The translations under genes were made by a program, and so were the position numbers. 64,000 nt of DNA from Symbiodinium natans. Lineage: Eukaryota > Sar > Dinophyceae > Suessiales > Symbiodiniaceae. The DNA lies in contig CAJNDS010001101.1 of the NCBI GenBank assembly GCA_905221605.1, positions 10,001 through 74,000 of the forward strand, given 5' to 3'. This document shows positions 60,760-64,000 of the stretch, one piece after another. Within the stretch, counting starts at the first letter, position 1. Each line of letters starts with the position of its first letter. The notes under the pieces are model-generated. The model saw only the letters and a program-made list of their open reading frames with translations. It was not told where the DNA came from and did no database searches.

Positions 60760-62290
60760 TAGGATTTAGGGTTTAGGGTTTAGGTTTAGGGTTGCGGGTT
60801 TAGGGTTTAGGGTTTAGGGTTTAGGGTTTAGGGTTTAGGGTTGAAGGTTGAGGGTTGAGGATTTAGGGTGTTTAGGCTCTAGGATGCTTTTTGGCTCAGG
60901 GTGAAGGGGTTCAAGGGCTTAGGGTTTTAAGATTTAGGGATTATCGGGTCTAGGGTTTAGGGTTTAGGGTTGTGGGTTCTGAGGCATGCAGTTTAGGGTG
61001 ACGAGTTAACCAGCGTCACAAATCGGGAAACATCCCGGGCACCTGATGCCCTAAACCCTACAGCCCCAGACGCAGATGCTGGTTAAGGGTTTAAGGTTTA
61101 TAAGTGTGGGTTCAGCGTTTGCTTGCAGGCACGCTGCATGAGGATCTGCCGTGCCGATTTGTAGACACTGCCTCGGAATACAGTCGCTTCTGCGTGCAAA
61201 ATCCCAGCCTTGAGAGTTTGAGGCTACAGGGTTTTGGCTTAACTTGTGCTAAGGGTGTAAGGCCTTGCACAAGACGGGCCACACAAAGCTTCTCAGTGTG
61301 AATACTACTTGGGTGACAGATGTAGACTGCGGCTCATGGAGCACCCTAAACCCTAAACCCAACTGCATCCTGAAAGGTTAGACGTGGACGATCCTCCATT
61401 GGAGATGCACGTGCATACGCCCTCCAATAACCCTAAGCCCTAAACCCTAAGCATGGCCCCAAGCCCTAATCCAGCTTTGCACGCGGCTTCTGAGTCTCGG
61501 GTTTGGGCCAGGGCTTGGGGGTTTTAGGGGTTTAGGGTTTAGGGTTTGGGGTTACTGGAGGGTTTAGGGTTTAGGTTTAGGGTTTAGGGTTTAGGGTTTA
61601 GGGTTTAGGGTTAAGGCTTTAGGCTTTAGGGTTTGGGGTTGAGGGTTTAGGGTGAGGGGTGACACAGCAGCCGAAAGGAAGGTGAATGGCTGTCAAAAAC
61701 AGTCGGCAAGACCAAAAATGATGTGATGCAAACCCTCAACCCAACAGCTCTGAAGACTAAACCACCAATCCAGAACACCCTAAACCCTAAACCCTAAACC
61801 CTAAACCTTAAAGCCCTAAACCTCTACAGCCCCCAAAAAGAAACCCCAAAAACCTCTACCCCAAACCCCCAGGACCCTAAAAACAGGCAACCGCAAAACC
61901 CAAAAACCCGAAACCCAAGAACCCCCCCCCCCCCCAAAACCGAAAACGCCCAAACACCCACACCCTCAACCCCCCAAACCTAACTCTGAAACCGTGAGCC
62001 CTGCGCCCTGACGCCCTAAACCCTGAGCAAAACCCTAACCCTGCAGCCCTACCCCCTGAAACCTTCAACCCCAAGCACCAAAAGCCCCAAACCCCAAAAC
62101 CCTCAACCTCTGAACCCTGAAACCCTGCACCGTGAAACGCTCAACCCTGAAACCCTAAACCCCAAAAGCCCTAGACCAAACCTTGAACCGCTAAACCCTA
62201 AACTCCTGAGAAACCCTAAACCCTAAACCCTCAACCCTAAACCCTCAACCCTAAACCCTAAACCCTAAACCCTAAGTCCCCCCAAAATGG
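60760..62290. other. Degenerate telomere-like DNA without a recognised gene
   Basis: TTTAGGG-type runs at 60760-60860, 61510-61660 and CCC-type runs at 61775-62275 separated by short unique segments, none with a convincing exon. Confidence 0.5.
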
Positions 62291-62459
62291 CTGCCCAAAA
62301 GCAATGCCAGCTCTCTGCACCCGCGGTGGCAGGGCACCTCAGAGATTCCGCCGAGACGCATTCAGAGGTTGAGGGTTTAGGGTTTAGGGTTTAGGGTTTC
62401 GGGTTTAGGGTTCAGGGTTTACAGTTTACAGTTTACGGTTTCGGGGTTAGGGTGTGGGG

Positions 62460-62487
62460 TCATCAAAAAGACGCCTTATCAATAGGA

Positions 62488-62520
<33 letters not shown>

Positions 62521-62525
62521 TATGC
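62460..62525. repeat. TA microsatellite
   Basis: TATATATGTATATATATATA run. Confidence 0.9.
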
Positions 62526-62529
62526 TTCC

Positions 62530-63130
62530 CCCCCAAAGATCTACCGTTTTAGCTACTTTTTATAGACAGAACCCCTTCAACTTTATTCGAATCCTCATGA
62601 CAGGAACACTTCCTGAACTGAGACTGAATACCTAAGTACACGTTCCACCGTTTTAGTTATAGCTACCCCCCCCCCCTCAAAGATCCACCGTTTTAGAGAC
62701 TTGCAATAGATAACACAGCTCCCGTAGCATGTTATATCGTTTCCCCTTACGAGACGTACAACCACCTGAAACAACCTGAAAAACACAAATGTATCAGAAA
62801 AGTATCTACACAGAACCTGCTGGCTTGAGTACCTCTTCAACTCAAAAACCCGAAACCCTCGCTCTATTAAGATATAGCAGCACAGTTGCCGTAGCATGCT
62901 ATATAATATCATTTCTTCTCAGGAGAGGTACAACCACCTGAAGCACCCTGAAAAACAGAAATGCAGCCGTAAAGTGCTGTAAAGTATAAGTTTTTCTGGC
63001 TTACCCCTTGAACTCCCAACCCTAAACGCTCGCCATATTAAGATATAACAGCACAGTTCCCATAGCATGCTATATCATTTCTGCTTACGAGACGTACACA
63101 AGCCTGAAACACCCTGAACAACAAGACTTT
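62530..63130. repeat. Satellite-like tandem repeat, ~170-bp unit
   Basis: Three diverged units share AACACAGCTCCCGTAGCATG..TATAT, TACGAGACGTACA, CACCTGAAACACCCTGAA. The GTAGCATG word recurs at 62724, 62891 and (as ATAGCATG) 63062, periods 167 and 171. Open frames across it are not supported as genes. Confidence 0.8.
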
Positions 63131-63469
63131 TGTAGTAAGGATGTGATACGCAGTTGTTTTGGACGAATATCATATAAGACCTTATGGGCTTGTGAGAATG
63201 AACAGCTAGATACTTGTGAGCAATTTCTAGCAGCCTGTTGGAAGATCTCAGGGAATAGTGAAAAGATATCTGCTCACAGTATTCTCGCGTCCCGGGGACT
63301 CACAGCAGATGACTTTTTCGTGTCACCCTATGCCTTCTCCATTGTCTGTGTTTGATATATAATACATATACCCTATATACAAACATCATGTGGCCACGTG
63401 GGTACTTGTTCTACTTTTCTCTTTGCATTTGCACAGGAGGCAAGCCCTGCAAACATAGGAATAACCTTA

Positions 63470-64000
63470 CGGGATTTACGGTTTAGGGATTTAAGCCTCA
63501 AGCCCTTCAGGGTTCCAGGTTCTACTCCTATAGGCAATGCCTAAACCTTAATAAACCAGTACCCTGTAATTCCTATAGGGCTTAAACGCTATCGGGCTAA
63601 CCCCGTGAGGGTTTTTCTAGATAAACCCTCAAAATACCTTAAAGCTTTACACCCTCTAGGGTTTAATGGTTTACAAACCTAAGGTCTGGGCATGTACACC
63701 TTCAGCTCCTATAGGGTAAAAGACTTTGAGCTTTTTTGGGGTTTTAGGGTTCAGACCCTAAAGAGTTTAAATGCCTAAATCTTAAACCTTAAAGCCCTAA
63801 AGTTAGAACTCTATGGGCTTCGCTTTAAATGCCTAAATCACAACCCTGTGATAAGGTTCTACTCGTATAGGTTATGTCTAAATCTTAAACGCGAAACCTG
63901 TGAACCCTATAGGGTTTACACCCTATAGGGCTAACCGCGTGAGGGTTTTAGAAATAAACCCTCAAAAAACCTTAAACCTTTAAACCCTATAGGGTTTACT
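63470..64000. repeat. Long direct repeat, ~334-bp period
   Basis: GGGCTAACCSCGTGAGGGTTTT followed by AAACCCTCAAAA recurs at 63594 and 63928; GGTTCTACTCSTATAGG at about 63520 and 63855. Runs off the window end. Confidence 0.7.

Noticed and set aside
62595-62912. 105-residue minus-strand frame
   Set aside because: Lies within the ~170-bp tandem repeat and has no recognisable motif.
1-64000. tRNA, rRNA or spliced-leader genes
   Set aside because: None recognised by eye on either strand; the spliced-leader core (CCATTTTGGCTCAAG) was not found. A covariance-model scan would be decisive.

Overview
The window looks like nuclear DNA of a dinoflagellate, most likely a member of the Symbiodiniaceae. 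Four things point there. Telomere-type repeats of the TTTAGGG class are strewn through all 64 kb in both orientations. Introns start with GT, GC or GA. Two ankyrin-repeat genes carry a ubiquitin-like N-terminal module of a type I associate with Symbiodiniaceae proteins. A decayed Ty1/copia RNase H fragment is also present. There is no operon structure, and I recognised no rRNA, tRNA or spliced-leader gene.

1-2.2 kb holds minisatellites and AT-rich repeats. 2.2-25.9 kb (minus strand) is one very long gene of the cryptochrome/photolyase family. It is cut into at least 22 very small exons (26-93 nt), plus two provisional ones. They rejoin in frame to give most of the antenna-binding and FAD-binding domains, but the first coding exon is missing. 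Introns are built from telomere-like arrays, short inverted-repeat elements and a miniature LTR element (13.57-14.07 kb). A complete ankyrin gene (23.0-25.3 kb, minus) sits between the first two recognised exons.

25.9-35.3 kb is mostly telomere-like arrays and inverted-repeat elements with a copia relic (28.2-28.5 kb) and a few exon-like islands. 35.5-37.4 kb (minus) is a second, paralogous ankyrin gene with a decayed 3' tail. Comparing the two genes exposes recent intron turnover. Two introns are inverted-repeat elements bounded by 4-bp duplications. A third is a telomere-like tract bounded by a 13-bp duplication.

37.5-61 kb contains further split genes on the minus strand: the end of a membrane protein (42.4-43.4 kb), a small basic protein with a possible myristoylation start (45.5-46.4 kb), scattered membrane and soluble exons (46.5-54.2 kb), a coiled-coil-like protein (55.6-58.8 kb) and another membrane exon (60.0 kb). 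61-64 kb changes character: telomere-like arrays fade and are replaced by ~170-bp and ~334-bp repeats.

The general architecture is short GC-rich exon islands floating in telomere-like and inverted-repeat DNA. Most long ORFs in the window are translations of repeats. Exon joins were made by eye from reading frame, splice dinucleotides and family conservation; no transcript or database search was available.
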